From positions 496,001 through 560,000 of the forward strand of contig NZ_SMJU01000002.1 in the NCBI RefSeq assembly GCF_004348825.1: a stretch of DNA of 64,000 nucleotides, given 5' to 3'. A program made the translations under genes and the position numbers. Source of the stretch: Arundinibacter roseus (GTDB lineage: Bacteria; Bacteroidota; Bacteroidia; Cytophagales; Spirosomataceae). A model generated the notes under the pieces. It made no database searches and was not told the DNA's origin. It was given only the letters and a program-made list of their open reading frames with translations. Positions 18,072 through 26,853 of this stretch are shown piece by piece (within the stretch, counting starts at the first letter, position 1; the number at the start of each line of letters is the position of its first letter).

Positions 18072-18956
18072 CTATGCGTCAACGGCCTGTTTACCAAATA
18101 TATAAGAAAAATATACATCTTCCAGATCCCCTTCTATGGGCTCAAAGCCGAGTCCTGGGTTTTCGTCAGCCAAAATATGAATCACCGGCATACCACCTAC
18201 GAGTTTTTCCGAAATTACCGTTTGTGTAGCCCGAAGCTCTTCCAGTTCGCTTTTGGGTACACGCTTTTCCCAGATTTTCCCTTCAATTTCTCCCAGTGCT
18301 TTCTTTGGACTTCCTTTATACAAAACCTGACCTTTGTTAATAATTGCCATGTCAGAACACAATTCCTTTACATCATCCACGATGTGCGTAGAGAGAATCA
18401 CGATGGTATTTTCGCCGATTTCGCTTAGCAAATTCAGAAAACGATTGCGTTCGGCGGGGTCGAGGCCGGCAGTTGGTTCGTCTACGATAATCAGTTTTGG
18501 ATTGGCCAGCAACGCTTGTGCAATGCCAAAACGCTGTTTCATCCCTCCGGAATAACCACCCAGATTTTTCTTGCGTGCATCGTACAGATTGGTTTTTTGC
18601 AACAAGGCTTTTACTACATCTTTTCGCTCACTTCGGTTGGTAATGCCTTTCAAAACGGCTAAATGACTGAGCAGGGTTTCGGCATCTATTTTTGGATAAA
18701 CTCCAAATTCCTGCGGCAGGTACCCGAGCGTTTTACGCACTTCATCTTTTTGAGTCAGTACGTTGATATCTCCCAATTGAATAGTACCACTGTCGGGTTC
18801 TTGTAAGGTTGCAAGTGTCCGCATGAGCGACGATTTGCCGGCACCGTTGGGGCCTAACAGTCCAAACATGCCCTGACGGATCGTCAGACTGACATCCTGC
18901 AATGCCTGTACTCCGTTGGGATACGTCTTGCTTAGGTTTTGAATTTGTAATTCCAT
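18072..18956 (-). CDS. ABC transporter ATP-binding protein
   Basis: A 294-aa ATPase with Walker A (GLLGPNGAGKSS), Q-loop region (LGYLPQEFGVYP), signature GYSGGMKQR, Walker B with DEPTAGLDP, and the switch His in STHIVDD. The C-terminal 80 residues are an extension common in ABC-2 exporters. It is the first gene of the operon with the permease-aminopeptidase fusion, and should power it at the inner membrane. Confidence 0.94.
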   Translation of the reverse strand: MELQIQNLSKTYPNGVQALQDVSLTIRQGMFGLLGPNGAGKSSLMRTLATLQEPDSGTIQLGDINVLTQKDEVRKTLGYLPQEFGVYPKIDAETLLSHLAVLKGITNRSERKDVVKALLQKTNLYDARKKNLGGYSGGMKQRFGIAQALLANPKLIIVDEPTAGLDPAERNRFLNLLSEIGENTIVILSTHIVDDVKELCSDMAIINKGQVLYKGSPKKALGEIEGKIWEKRVPKSELEELRATQTVISEKLVGGMPVIHILADENPGLGFEPIEGDLEDVYFSYIFGKQAVDA

Positions 18957-19201
18957 AGAGTAGGTGAGATTAAGTGAGTTTTTGAATCTTGAAACAAGAT
19001 ACCGAATCAGTGATCAATTGACAATCAGATTTGATTAACCCTTGCTAAAAAAGGATGAATGGCGAGAGTTTGCCTTTAATTCAAACAGAAACCAGTTGTA
19101 AAATAGCCAATCACTAGGTTGATAAAGGGGCGTTTGAGGCTCTACCTCTGAATTTGAGGAATTTAATAGTAAGCCAATTAAAAGTAAGGCTTTAAGCTTT
19201 T

Positions 19202-19981
19202 ATGAAAAATTTGAAACAAAGACTAAAACACGGAGAAACCCTACATGGATGTTGGCTCAATTTGGGTAGTCCGCTTACTGCCGAAATTGTTGGACTTTCT
19301 GGTTTTGACTGGGTGTTAATCGACCTTGAACACGGGGCCGGTACCGAAAAAGATGTACTCGCCCAATTGCAGGCGTTGGAACATACCTCTACAAGCGCGC
19401 TCGTGCGGGTTGAAAGTTCAGAAAGTCAGCGTATTCATCGTGTGCTCGATATGGGAGCGGAGGGAATTATGTGCCCCAAAATAAATAATCCGGACGAAGC
19501 CCGTAAGGTAATCAGCGGTTTGCATTACCCTCCACACGGCAATCGGGGAGTTGCCAAAATGGTTCGGGCGAGTCAGTTTGGGGTCAATTTTGATGCGTAT
19601 TACCAAGCTGCCCCGGATACTATTCTAGGAATCGTGCAAATCGAAACGGCAGAGGCGCTTAATCATCTGGATGAAATTGCCGCAATTGATGGGGTAGATG
19701 TCCTGTTTATTGGTCCGGCCGATTTGACAATGGAACTTGGGGTTTTTGGTCAATTTGATCACCCCATGTTTCGGGAAGCGGTTCAAAATATCGTTCAGGC
19801 TGCTCAGAAAGCAGGCAAAGCAACCGGGATATTATTCTTTAATCCAACTGACTACAAACGCTATCATGCAGACGGTATCCGGTTTTTGGCTTGTGGTGCC
19901 GATGCTACTTTTGTCGCAGATGGCGCTCGGGCTATAGCGGGGCGGTTGAAGGCTTTTAGAGATGAAGGCTCACAGGGCTGA
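19202..19981 (+). CDS. HpcH/HpaI family class II aldolase (aldarate-cleavage candidate)
   Basis: This 259-aa enzyme matches the HpcH/HpaI/GarL fold. Visible catalytic positions are His44 in DLEHG, Arg69 in LVRV, Gln146 and Glu148 in VQIETAEA, and Asp174 in GPADLTMELG; they correspond to HpaI His45, Arg70, Gln147, Glu149 and Asp175. It makes or breaks C-C bonds of 2-keto-4-hydroxy acids using a divalent metal; GarL-type members split 5-keto-4-deoxy-glucarate into pyruvate and tartronate semialdehyde. The neighbouring glucarate-dehydratase-like gene and GntP permease support that role. The last codons (SQG, stop) fall inside a REP-like repeat. Confidence 0.92.
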   Translation: MKNLKQRLKHGETLHGCWLNLGSPLTAEIVGLSGFDWVLIDLEHGAGTEKDVLAQLQALEHTSTSALVRVESSESQRIHRVLDMGAEGIMCPKINNPDEARKVISGLHYPPHGNRGVAKMVRASQFGVNFDAYYQAAPDTILGIVQIETAEALNHLDEIAAIDGVDVLFIGPADLTMELGVFGQFDHPMFREAVQNIVQAAQKAGKATGILFFNPTDYKRYHADGIRFLACGADATFVADGARAIAGRLKAFRDEGSQG

Positions 19982-20035
19982 ACCTTTATCCACAGGGCTG
20001 CACCTTGTGCTGATTGATTTCGCCCTTTTAGGGCT
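19970..20035. repeat. REP-like palindromic repeat between aldolase and permease genes
   Basis: Two direct CACAGGGCTG units lie at 19971-19980 and 19991-20000. The second forms a hairpin with CCTTGTG (19991-19997 against 20003-20009). A second hairpin GCCCT / AGGGC is at 20022-20034. A 13-bp core (TCACAGGGCTGAA, 19970-19982) recurs in opposite orientation at 21544-21557 beyond the permease. The first unit overlaps the aldolase stop codon. This looks like a dispersed intergenic palindromic element rather than a terminator, since no T-run follows. Confidence 0.65.
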
Positions 20036-20086
20036 GAGGGGATTTTAGTAGTTATATTTTGGTGAATTTACATTCAGGTTTTGCTC

Positions 20087-21535
20087 ATGACTGATCCGCT
20101 TTTTATTTTACTCATTGGTGTTTTTCTGGTTGTGGGCGGAATCATTGGACTGAAATTACACCCGTTTCTGGCGTTGATTATGGGGGCGTTGGTGGTCGCT
20201 TTTCTTACTCCGGCTGATGCCGTTGAACAGTTTGGCCTTTCCAAAGGTCTTAGCGTTGAGGCCGCCAATGCGCTTTCCCGGAAAAGTATCGGCGAACGTT
20301 TGGCCACCGAATTCGGAAATACCTGCGCCCGCATCGGAATTCTGATCGTGATGGCAGCCATCATCGGTAAAAGTCTCCTGGAAAGCGGTGCCGCCGAACG
20401 GATCATTCGCTCCTTGCTCCGACTATTCGGAATTGAACAGGCACCCGCGGCCTTTCTGGTGAGCAGTTTTTTTCTGGGAATCCCGGTATTTTTCGATACT
20501 GTGATTTTTCTAATGATGCCTTTGGTAAAAGCCATGACACTTCGTCTTGGCAAAAACTACCTCCTGCTCGTGATGTGCATCATGGCCGGAGCAGCCATGG
20601 CCAATTCGCTGGTACCACCTGCACCCGGCCCGCTTTTTCTCATTAGCGAAATGCATATTCCGATTGGATTAATGATGATAGCTGGTGCCATTGTAGGACT
20701 TTTTACAATTACCTCCGGTTATTTTTTTTCAAAATGGGCGAATCAAAAATGGCCAATCGAAATTCGGGATTCGCTCGATGCACGCCTGGAAGATATACGA
20801 ATCGTGGCTGCACGGGAGGATAAAGAACTGCCCTCATTGGGTTTATCACTTTTACCAGTACTTATTCCGTTAAGTTTTATTTGCGCGGATACCGCTCTTA
20901 GTGCCTTGGCCAAAGCAGGTATTGCGCCACTAGGTACATCCGATTATGCACAAGGCTTCCTTGCTCCTGTGTCTTTTTTTGGGGATAAAAATATTGCCCT
21001 TATTTCCGGGGCAATCGTCGCACTTCTGGTATTGATTAGTCAGAAGAAAACCAACAAAGAGGCTTTTGCGGCATTTGTTCAGGCCGCATTGCTCAGCGCT
21101 GGTGGCATTATATTGATCACCGCTGCAGGTGGTGCATTTGGCGGAATGCTTCAGCAAACGGGCATCAGTTTGCGAATCGCCGGCCTCACGGCTGGCTATC
21201 AAATGGCTCTTATTCCTCTGGCATTCTTAATCTCTGCCGTCATTCGCACAGCGCAGGGTTCGGCCACGGTAGCGCTTATTACCGTTTCAGGGATTTTGTC
21301 AGGTATGGCCGATACTGCAAATCTCGGCTTTCATCCGGTGTACCTTGGACTAGCAATTGGGTGTGGCTCAAAGCTCGTGCCCTGGATGAATGATTCCGGT
21401 TTCTGGATTATCTGTAAACTCAGCAATCTGACCGAACGCGAAGCCCTCAAAACCATTACACCACTCCTGGCTGTCATGGGATTAACAGGTTTAATCGTCA
21501 TTATGATTGGTGCAAAACTTTTTCCTTTGATTTAA
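20087..21535 (+). CDS. GntP family permease (gluconate/aldarate:H+ symporter type)
   Basis: The 482-aa membrane protein has about 12-14 helices and the GntP-type motifs FFDTVIFLMMPLVKAM and PPAPGPLFL. It imports hydroxy-acids such as gluconate with protons. The frame is open from a TTG at 20081, but the ATG at 20087 (MTDPLFILLIGVFLVVGG) fits the family better. It sits between an aldolase and a glucarate-dehydratase-like gene in one orientation, with gaps of 105 and 39 bp, so the natural substrate is probably glucarate, galactarate or a related acid; the usual glucarate carrier in enterobacteria is of MFS type, so this would be an alternative route. Confidence 0.93.
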   Translation: MTDPLFILLIGVFLVVGGIIGLKLHPFLALIMGALVVAFLTPADAVEQFGLSKGLSVEAANALSRKSIGERLATEFGNTCARIGILIVMAAIIGKSLLESGAAERIIRSLLRLFGIEQAPAAFLVSSFFLGIPVFFDTVIFLMMPLVKAMTLRLGKNYLLLVMCIMAGAAMANSLVPPAPGPLFLISEMHIPIGLMMIAGAIVGLFTITSGYFFSKWANQKWPIEIRDSLDARLEDIRIVAAREDKELPSLGLSLLPVLIPLSFICADTALSALAKAGIAPLGTSDYAQGFLAPVSFFGDKNIALISGAIVALLVLISQKKTNKEAFAAFVQAALLSAGGIILITAAGGAFGGMLQQTGISLRIAGLTAGYQMALIPLAFLISAVIRTAQGSATVALITVSGILSGMADTANLGFHPVYLGLAIGCGSKLVPWMNDSGFWIICKLSNLTEREALKTITPLLAVMGLTGLIVIMIGAKLFPLI

Positions 21536-21543
21536 AAAAAACA

Positions 21544-21557
21544 TTCAGCCCTGTGAA
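21544..21557. repeat. Inverted core copy of the REP-like repeat
   Basis: TTCAGCCCTGTGAA, 18 bp before the dehydratase start codon. It is the reverse complement of the 13-bp core at 19970-19982, so the permease gene is flanked by the same core in opposite orientations. Confidence 0.6.
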
Positions 21558-21574
21558 TAAAAGGGTGATAAATT

Positions 21575-22879
21575 ATGAAAAAAAAAACAGGCCCACGCAT
21601 CAAAGAAATGCACATTACCCCCATTGCCGTAACGGATCCACCTTTACTAAATGCGGCAGGGTTACACGCTCCCTATGCACTCCGTACAATCGTTGAACTG
21701 ATTACGGACGACGGCATTTCGGGACTAAGCGAAATTCCCGGGACCAGCGCCATAGATGCTGCGCTATACGAAGCCCGACCGCTTTTGATAGGGAAAGACA
21801 TTTTTCAGCTAAATGAAATCCGACAGATTCTTGTCAGTCATTTTGGTACAGAATCTATGGCAAACCGCGGGGCCACGCCCTGGGATCAACGTAAACTAGT
21901 CCATATTTTCAGCGCCGTAGAAGTGGCGTGTCTTGACATTATGGGTAAGGTAGTTGGTCGTCCGGTAGTTGATTTGCTGGGTGGGAAAATGCGTGATTTC
22001 GTACCTTTTTCGGCATATCTTTTCTATAAATATGAAGGTGCTGGCGGCGAACTGGCTTTTGATACTGACCCCAATGCAAGTGGCTGGGCTGCTGCCCGAC
22101 AGGCAAGCGGACTTACACCCGACGAAATCGTAACTCAGGCCAAAGCTATGTGTCAGGAGTTTGGTTTTCAGTCTATTAAACTGAAAGGTGGCGTTTTTGA
22201 GCCCCGTCAGGAAGTTGATGCTATTTTTGCTTTACGGGAAGCTTTCGGGCCGGATGTTCCCCTGCGGATTGACCCCAACGCACTTTGGGAGGTAGGAACA
22301 GCCATAAAATACGGAAAAGAAATGGAGTCAGTTCTGGAATATCTGGAAGACCCCGTTCGCGGACAGGTAAACATGGCGCAGGTCAGGAAAGCCCTCAAAA
22401 CGCCACTTGCGACGAATATGTGTACTACGTCTTTTGAGGACATTCCCCACAGCATTGCACTTGGTTCAGAAGATATTATCCTGAGTGATCACCATTTTTG
22501 GGGCGGTTTGCGTGCGTCCATGAATCTGGTAAGCGTTTGCGAAACGTTTGGCCGGGGCCTTTCCATGCATTCCAACAGCCACGTTGGCATTTCACTCGCA
22601 GCGATGGTACATTTGGGAGCGGCATTGCCTACGTTACCCTACGCACTCGACACACACTATCCGTGGCAATCAGAAGAGGTACTAGTGGGAGGAAGAATAA
22701 AATTTGAAAATGGGGCCGTGGAAGTACCAAAGGAGCCCGGTTTGGGGGTTGAACTTGACCGTGAGGCCCTGGCTCGCCTGCATAAGAACTATATATCCTG
22801 TGGCCTTACCCAACGGGATGATCTGGTAGAAATGCGAAAAGTAGTACCTGACTGGGAATTTAAGTTGGTACGTTGGTGA
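21575..22879 (+). CDS. Enolase-superfamily glucarate-dehydratase-like enzyme
   Basis: A 434-aa member of the enolase superfamily. Lys202-x-Lys204 (IKLKGG) is the general base pair. Asp233 (RIDPNA) and Glu258 (LEDP) are likely Mg2+ ligands, SDHHFWGG holds a further ligand region, and HSNSHVGIS carries the catalytic His segment of glucarate dehydratases. The reaction would be dehydration of D-glucarate (or a similar aldarate) to 5-keto-4-deoxy-glucarate in the cytoplasm. It closes the aldolase-permease-dehydratase cassette. Tartronate-semialdehyde reductase and glycerate kinase, needed to finish the pathway, are not in this window. A related acid-sugar substrate is possible. Confidence 0.9.
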   Translation: MKKKTGPRIKEMHITPIAVTDPPLLNAAGLHAPYALRTIVELITDDGISGLSEIPGTSAIDAALYEARPLLIGKDIFQLNEIRQILVSHFGTESMANRGATPWDQRKLVHIFSAVEVACLDIMGKVVGRPVVDLLGGKMRDFVPFSAYLFYKYEGAGGELAFDTDPNASGWAAARQASGLTPDEIVTQAKAMCQEFGFQSIKLKGGVFEPRQEVDAIFALREAFGPDVPLRIDPNALWEVGTAIKYGKEMESVLEYLEDPVRGQVNMAQVRKALKTPLATNMCTTSFEDIPHSIALGSEDIILSDHHFWGGLRASMNLVSVCETFGRGLSMHSNSHVGISLAAMVHLGAALPTLPYALDTHYPWQSEEVLVGGRIKFENGAVEVPKEPGLGVELDREALARLHKNYISCGLTQRDDLVEMRKVVPDWEFKLVRW

Positions 22880-22885
22880 GATTTT

Positions 22886-23602
22886 TCAGGAAAAACGATC
22901 CCGAATCCGAAAGCGAAGGAGTCCCCAAAGGACCAGATAAAGTGTCCCCAGCAGCAGACCAAATTCAACACTGAGTAAAATGGCCGTGCGGTTGAAGGCA
23001 CTTTCGATAATATTTGGAAGCAGGTTTTGGGGATTATGCAAAATATCCCAACTATTCCATCGCTGAATCCGGCCTAAAAAAACTCCAAAACCACCCAAAG
23101 GAAAACTCGCCAGTAATAGAACAGTACCCGTTGAGTTGGAATACGTTCGGTTCCAGGTCTGATGAAACCAATACAGCGAAACCAACCCATTGATCAGGCT
23201 TATTTGGGCGTAATAAAACAGCATAATTACATCGTGCCAGGTAAGATTACTGCCGTAGTCAACTGATAAATGCACCAAATCAGTAATCATGTATGGTGCG
23301 TTAGGAAAAAAAATGAGCCAAACAATACTCAAAATGGCAATCCAAACGGGAAGTTTCCCGAAACGCTTGGAGATGGTTTGAGCAATAAAAGAAAGCAATA
23401 GAGGAATCCAGCTTAGAAACAGGTTCCAGTCCAAAGAAAAGTCAACGGCTTCGCTAAATTGAATTCGGATAAAATGAAACGTCAGCGCCAGAAGGCTGAG
23501 AACCGAGAGAAGCAATAGCGGAAAAAGTCCCTCCAAAGTAAGAATTGGAGGATCAGATATACTTAATCGATAGTGCCGCCACCAGGCTAAAATCCGTTTC
23601 AA
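22886..23602 (-). CDS. DUF1361 domain membrane protein
   Basis: A 238-aa inner-membrane protein with about seven hydrophobic segments. The motif FFPNAPYMITDLVHL is characteristic of DUF1361. A short basic N-terminus (MKRILAWWRHYRLS) precedes the first helix. Function is unknown across the family. The end lies 6 bp from the convergent dehydratase stop, with only a small TTTTTC/GAAAAA hairpin between them. Confidence 0.88.
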   Translation of the reverse strand: MKRILAWWRHYRLSISDPPILTLEGLFPLLLLSVLSLLALTFHFIRIQFSEAVDFSLDWNLFLSWIPLLLSFIAQTISKRFGKLPVWIAILSIVWLIFFPNAPYMITDLVHLSVDYGSNLTWHDVIMLFYYAQISLINGLVSLYWFHQTWNRTYSNSTGTVLLLASFPLGGFGVFLGRIQRWNSWDILHNPQNLLPNIIESAFNRTAILLSVEFGLLLGTLYLVLWGLLRFRIRDRFS

Positions 23603-23749
23603 ATGTTGTTGCTATTAAGGGGGTATGAGTTACTAGTAAACAACGAAGGTCTGACTTTTGATTTGAAAAAACCAAAAACCCTCGTTTAGTGCTATAAAAA
23701 AATTGAATAACTCTACTTTGAAAGCATTTTTCCAGCCCTTAACTATCTA

Positions 23750-25102
23750 TTACTGACCAGATTCAGGGGATTGATTTGGGGTTTCAGCCGGACTTTTACG
23801 CTTATTTCTGGGCTTGCGTCGGCGTTTTTTCTCTCCTTCGGCAGTTGCCGATGTTGCAGCTTTGGGCGCTTCTGCCGGTTTTGCTGCGGCAGGTTGTGCT
23901 TTGCGGGTGGAATTTCCGGCGCGTTTGGGCCGGTCGCCGGAAGGGCGACGACTCGAAAAGACCGGTGCAGGCCCTAAACCAACGGCTTCGGTAATTGACT
24001 GTTTTTCGACCACCCGTTCAAGCAGGCGTTCGATACCCAAAATACCCCGCTGATCACTTTCGGTAACAAATGTAATGGCAGTTCCTTTGGATTCAGCGCG
24101 CGCTGTACGGCCAATCCGGTGGACATAATCTTCCGGATCGCGCGGCACGTCGTAATTTACTACGTGGCTGAGGTTGTCAATATCTATTCCGCGGGAAAGT
24201 ACGTCGGTTGCTACCAAAATCGGGAACGTACGATTTTTGAAATCACGTAAAACAATTTCCCGTTCGGATTGCTCAGAATCAGACGATATACCTTCGGCTT
24301 TGAAACCTTTTCTGCGCAAAGCCCGAACGATAGAGTCTACCGAAGAGCGACGAGAGGTAAAAAGAACGAGACTTGGATTGTTGGCTTGTTTGAGCAAATG
24401 AATCAGCAGTGGTAGTTTCTGATGCTCCGTAGCCATATAAAACTGTTGGTCAATACCGACCGCCGGCTTTGACACAGAAAGCCGTATTTCTTCTGGTTCG
24501 GTCAGGATGCGCCGGGCTAATTCAGCAATTTTTGGCGGCATAGTGGCCGAAAACATAAGCGTTTGGCGCTCCGTAGGCACCAATTTTAAAATTGCCAGAA
24601 TATCTCCCAGAAAACCCATATCGAGCATTCGGTCGGCTTCATCGAGGATCAAGTGCCTGATATTTCCAAAATTTACATAGCCAAGTTGCATGTGTGCCAT
24701 CAATCGGCCCGGGGTGGCAATAATAATATCGGCACCTTCGGTGAGGGCTTTGCGTTGCTGATCCCACTCGGGTCCTTTGGTACCGCCATAAATGGCAATA
24801 CTCGTGGCATTGCAAAAATAACCCAAACCCTGCACCTGCTCATCGATCTGCTGCGCCAGCTCGCGCGTAGGCACAATAATCAGCGTCGTGACTTTGTCCT
24901 GCGGATTTTGGGTAATGTAGTCAAGCGTTGGGATAAGGTAAGCTGCTGTTTTTCCGGTGCCGGTTTGGGCACAGGCAATCAGATCTTTGCCATTAAGAAT
25001 ATGGGGAATAGCCAACTCCTGAATAGGCGTAGGCTGTCGGAAGTTCATGGCATCCACGGCATTTAGAATGTCATCGTGGAGTGCGAGGTCAGAGAATAAC
25101 AA
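23750..25102 (-). CDS. DEAD-box RNA helicase, RhlE-type, TTG start
   Basis: A 450-aa helicase with Q motif FRQPTPIQE, motif I AQTGTGKT, motif II DEAD (LILDEADRMLDMGF), motif III SAT and motif VI HRIGRTAR. After the two RecA-like domains comes a basic, Ala/Pro/Lys-rich tail (RRRKPRNKRKS) typical of RhlE-like proteins for RNA contact. An in-frame TGA lies two codons upstream, so translation must start at TTG 25102 (FSDLALHDDIL, which supplies the conserved Phe of the Q-motif region) or lose that region at the next ATG. It unwinds RNA in ribosome assembly or mRNA decay. Confidence 0.93.
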   Translation of the reverse strand: MLFSDLALHDDILNAVDAMNFRQPTPIQELAIPHILNGKDLIACAQTGTGKTAAYLIPTLDYITQNPQDKVTTLIIVPTRELAQQIDEQVQGLGYFCNATSIAIYGGTKGPEWDQQRKALTEGADIIIATPGRLMAHMQLGYVNFGNIRHLILDEADRMLDMGFLGDILAILKLVPTERQTLMFSATMPPKIAELARRILTEPEEIRLSVSKPAVGIDQQFYMATEHQKLPLLIHLLKQANNPSLVLFTSRRSSVDSIVRALRRKGFKAEGISSDSEQSEREIVLRDFKNRTFPILVATDVLSRGIDIDNLSHVVNYDVPRDPEDYVHRIGRTARAESKGTAITFVTESDQRGILGIERLLERVVEKQSITEAVGLGPAPVFSSRRPSGDRPKRAGNSTRKAQPAAAKPAEAPKAATSATAEGEKKRRRKPRNKRKSPAETPNQSPESGQ

Positions 25103-25264
25103 GGTTCAGTAAAAGTTTTAGATACCTACTGACCTTTTTTCCCGGCCAGTAAACCGCTAGATTAAAAATATTTACAAATATAACGTAAAATTGACACTTC
25201 CGTTCAACTGCTACCAAAAGGCCCCATTACTGTGCTCTCGGGAGTGTTTTTACGAAATTTGCCA

Positions 25265-26806
25265 TTAACCAGTCAGATGAATTCCGGCATTTCCTGCAAA
25301 TTGTAAATTCCCCTGCATGTGTACATTTCTGACTGTGACCGATTGTAATACCTGTACCGTATGTCCCGGATTGATTCTGACATATTCGGTTGAAAGCGGC
25401 GGGCGTCCGGCTGTCCAAATCGTCGGGTCGGTCCAATAACCTGAGGCGATGGTTTCAATATGATCAGAAAAGAGGGTGAGCGTATTGAAATTATTGAACA
25501 AAAAAGTGTCCGTTTTTGTGGTTTCTGTTCCAAACCAATCGTTCAGGATGTCTGCATAAACACGTCGAAAATCAATTTGCATCGCAATATCCCGGTAGTT
25601 TTCCCAGGGCAGTGGCGCCACCGGCAGCAAGCCGTTGGTCAGGTCGGGGTTGTGACCTACAACCTGTTTTTTGATAGAAGAACCGAAGACAAACATCGGT
25701 GCGGCAACCCCATGATCCGTGCCTTTGGAAGCATTGGAAGTGGCCCGGCGACCAAAGTCCGAGAAGGTCATACCCACCACTTTGTCTTCAATGCCTTGTA
25801 GCTGAATGTCCTGCTGAAAAGAACTGATAGCAGCTGATAATTTCCCAAGCAACACGGCATGTTCCCCTTCCGTTGAATTAGAGTTAGTTACCTGCCCGGC
25901 ATGCGTATCAAATCCACTGAGAGAGACAAAATAAATTTTGGTTTTTAATCCGCCATGAATAAGCCTTGCCACAATTTTTAGTTGCTCGGCCAGCGAGTTA
26001 TTGTCGGTTCCAGGCGGATACGCTGCCATATTGGTGCCTAAATCGGCGGCCTGTTTAATTTCGCCCGCATAGCCAATAGACAAAATTTGCTGCTTGCGGA
26101 TATGCGCAATGAGGTCGCCGGCATCGCAGCAGGGAAGTTCGTTGGTCGAGGCTGAAAACTCCGGGCTCACCAATTGGTAAAAACTGTTGGGATCGCTGAT
26201 GGCAATACCCATCGACTGCTGAGTTCCGAGCAGCGTAGGTGAGGTGAGGTAGCCAATCTGAATGGCAAGCGGATCTTCCATCACCTCATTTGGAAAATCT
26301 GCCGGGTAACCCTGAAACCGATCTTCCAGATAGCGGCCCGCCCAACCCGTGGTTTCGGTCTGATCTGCATCTACGGCAGTCATTAGTATATCCGTAGAGC
26401 GAAAATGCGACTGACTTGGATTGGGGTAGGAGACGGAGTGAATGATGGAAAGTTTACCTTCGTTGTATAAATTTCGAAGCCCGCTCATAGCGGGATGAAA
26501 ACCCGTAACGTCGTTGCCGGCCAAAGGCAGAATCTCTTCTTCAGGAATGGCAATATTGCTTCGCAGGGCCTGATAGGTTCCATATTGATCGCGGGGAATG
26601 ACCGTATTTAATCCATCGTTACCCCCGTTGAGGTAGACAATGACCAATATCCGATCGTTGAAAGCGGCCGTGGTATGTTTGAGCGCTTTGACGAGCGCTG
26701 AGTTTTTCCCCAGCGCTTTCAGCGAAAAACCGTCTACCTCAATAGGCAGTAGCAGGGAGTTGGCCGCAAGAGTGGAGGCTGCCGCCAGAAAATCTCTACG
26801 TTTCAT
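25265..26806 (-). CDS. DUF1501 exported protein with C-terminal G8-like extension
   Basis: A 513-aa protein with twin-Arg-like start MKRRDFLAAASTLAANS and the DUF1501 core (YLNGGNDGLNTVIPRD, FDTHAGQ, SDFGRRATSN, GTDHGVAAP), an alkaline-phosphatase-superfamily fold. The last 60-70 residues (SGYWTDPTIWTAGRPP, then INPGHTV) resemble the start of a G8-type surface beta-domain but stop early, so it may be truncated or a shortened module. It follows DUF1800 by 47 bp in one operon; this pair is widespread and exported, of unknown function. Confidence 0.92.
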   Translation of the reverse strand: MKRRDFLAAASTLAANSLLLPIEVDGFSLKALGKNSALVKALKHTTAAFNDRILVIVYLNGGNDGLNTVIPRDQYGTYQALRSNIAIPEEEILPLAGNDVTGFHPAMSGLRNLYNEGKLSIIHSVSYPNPSQSHFRSTDILMTAVDADQTETTGWAGRYLEDRFQGYPADFPNEVMEDPLAIQIGYLTSPTLLGTQQSMGIAISDPNSFYQLVSPEFSASTNELPCCDAGDLIAHIRKQQILSIGYAGEIKQAADLGTNMAAYPPGTDNNSLAEQLKIVARLIHGGLKTKIYFVSLSGFDTHAGQVTNSNSTEGEHAVLLGKLSAAISSFQQDIQLQGIEDKVVGMTFSDFGRRATSNASKGTDHGVAAPMFVFGSSIKKQVVGHNPDLTNGLLPVAPLPWENYRDIAMQIDFRRVYADILNDWFGTETTKTDTFLFNNFNTLTLFSDHIETIASGYWTDPTIWTAGRPPLSTEYVRINPGHTVQVLQSVTVRNVHMQGNLQFAGNAGIHLTG

Positions 26807-26853
26807 AACAGGCTATTGAAGGGTTGGGTAGTATTGAAAAAGATATGTTCAAA

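Noticed and set aside
20074-20553. 159-codon minus-strand open frame inside the GntP permease gene
   Set aside because: Antisense shadow with basic, repetitive composition typical of reverse-complemented membrane-protein codons.
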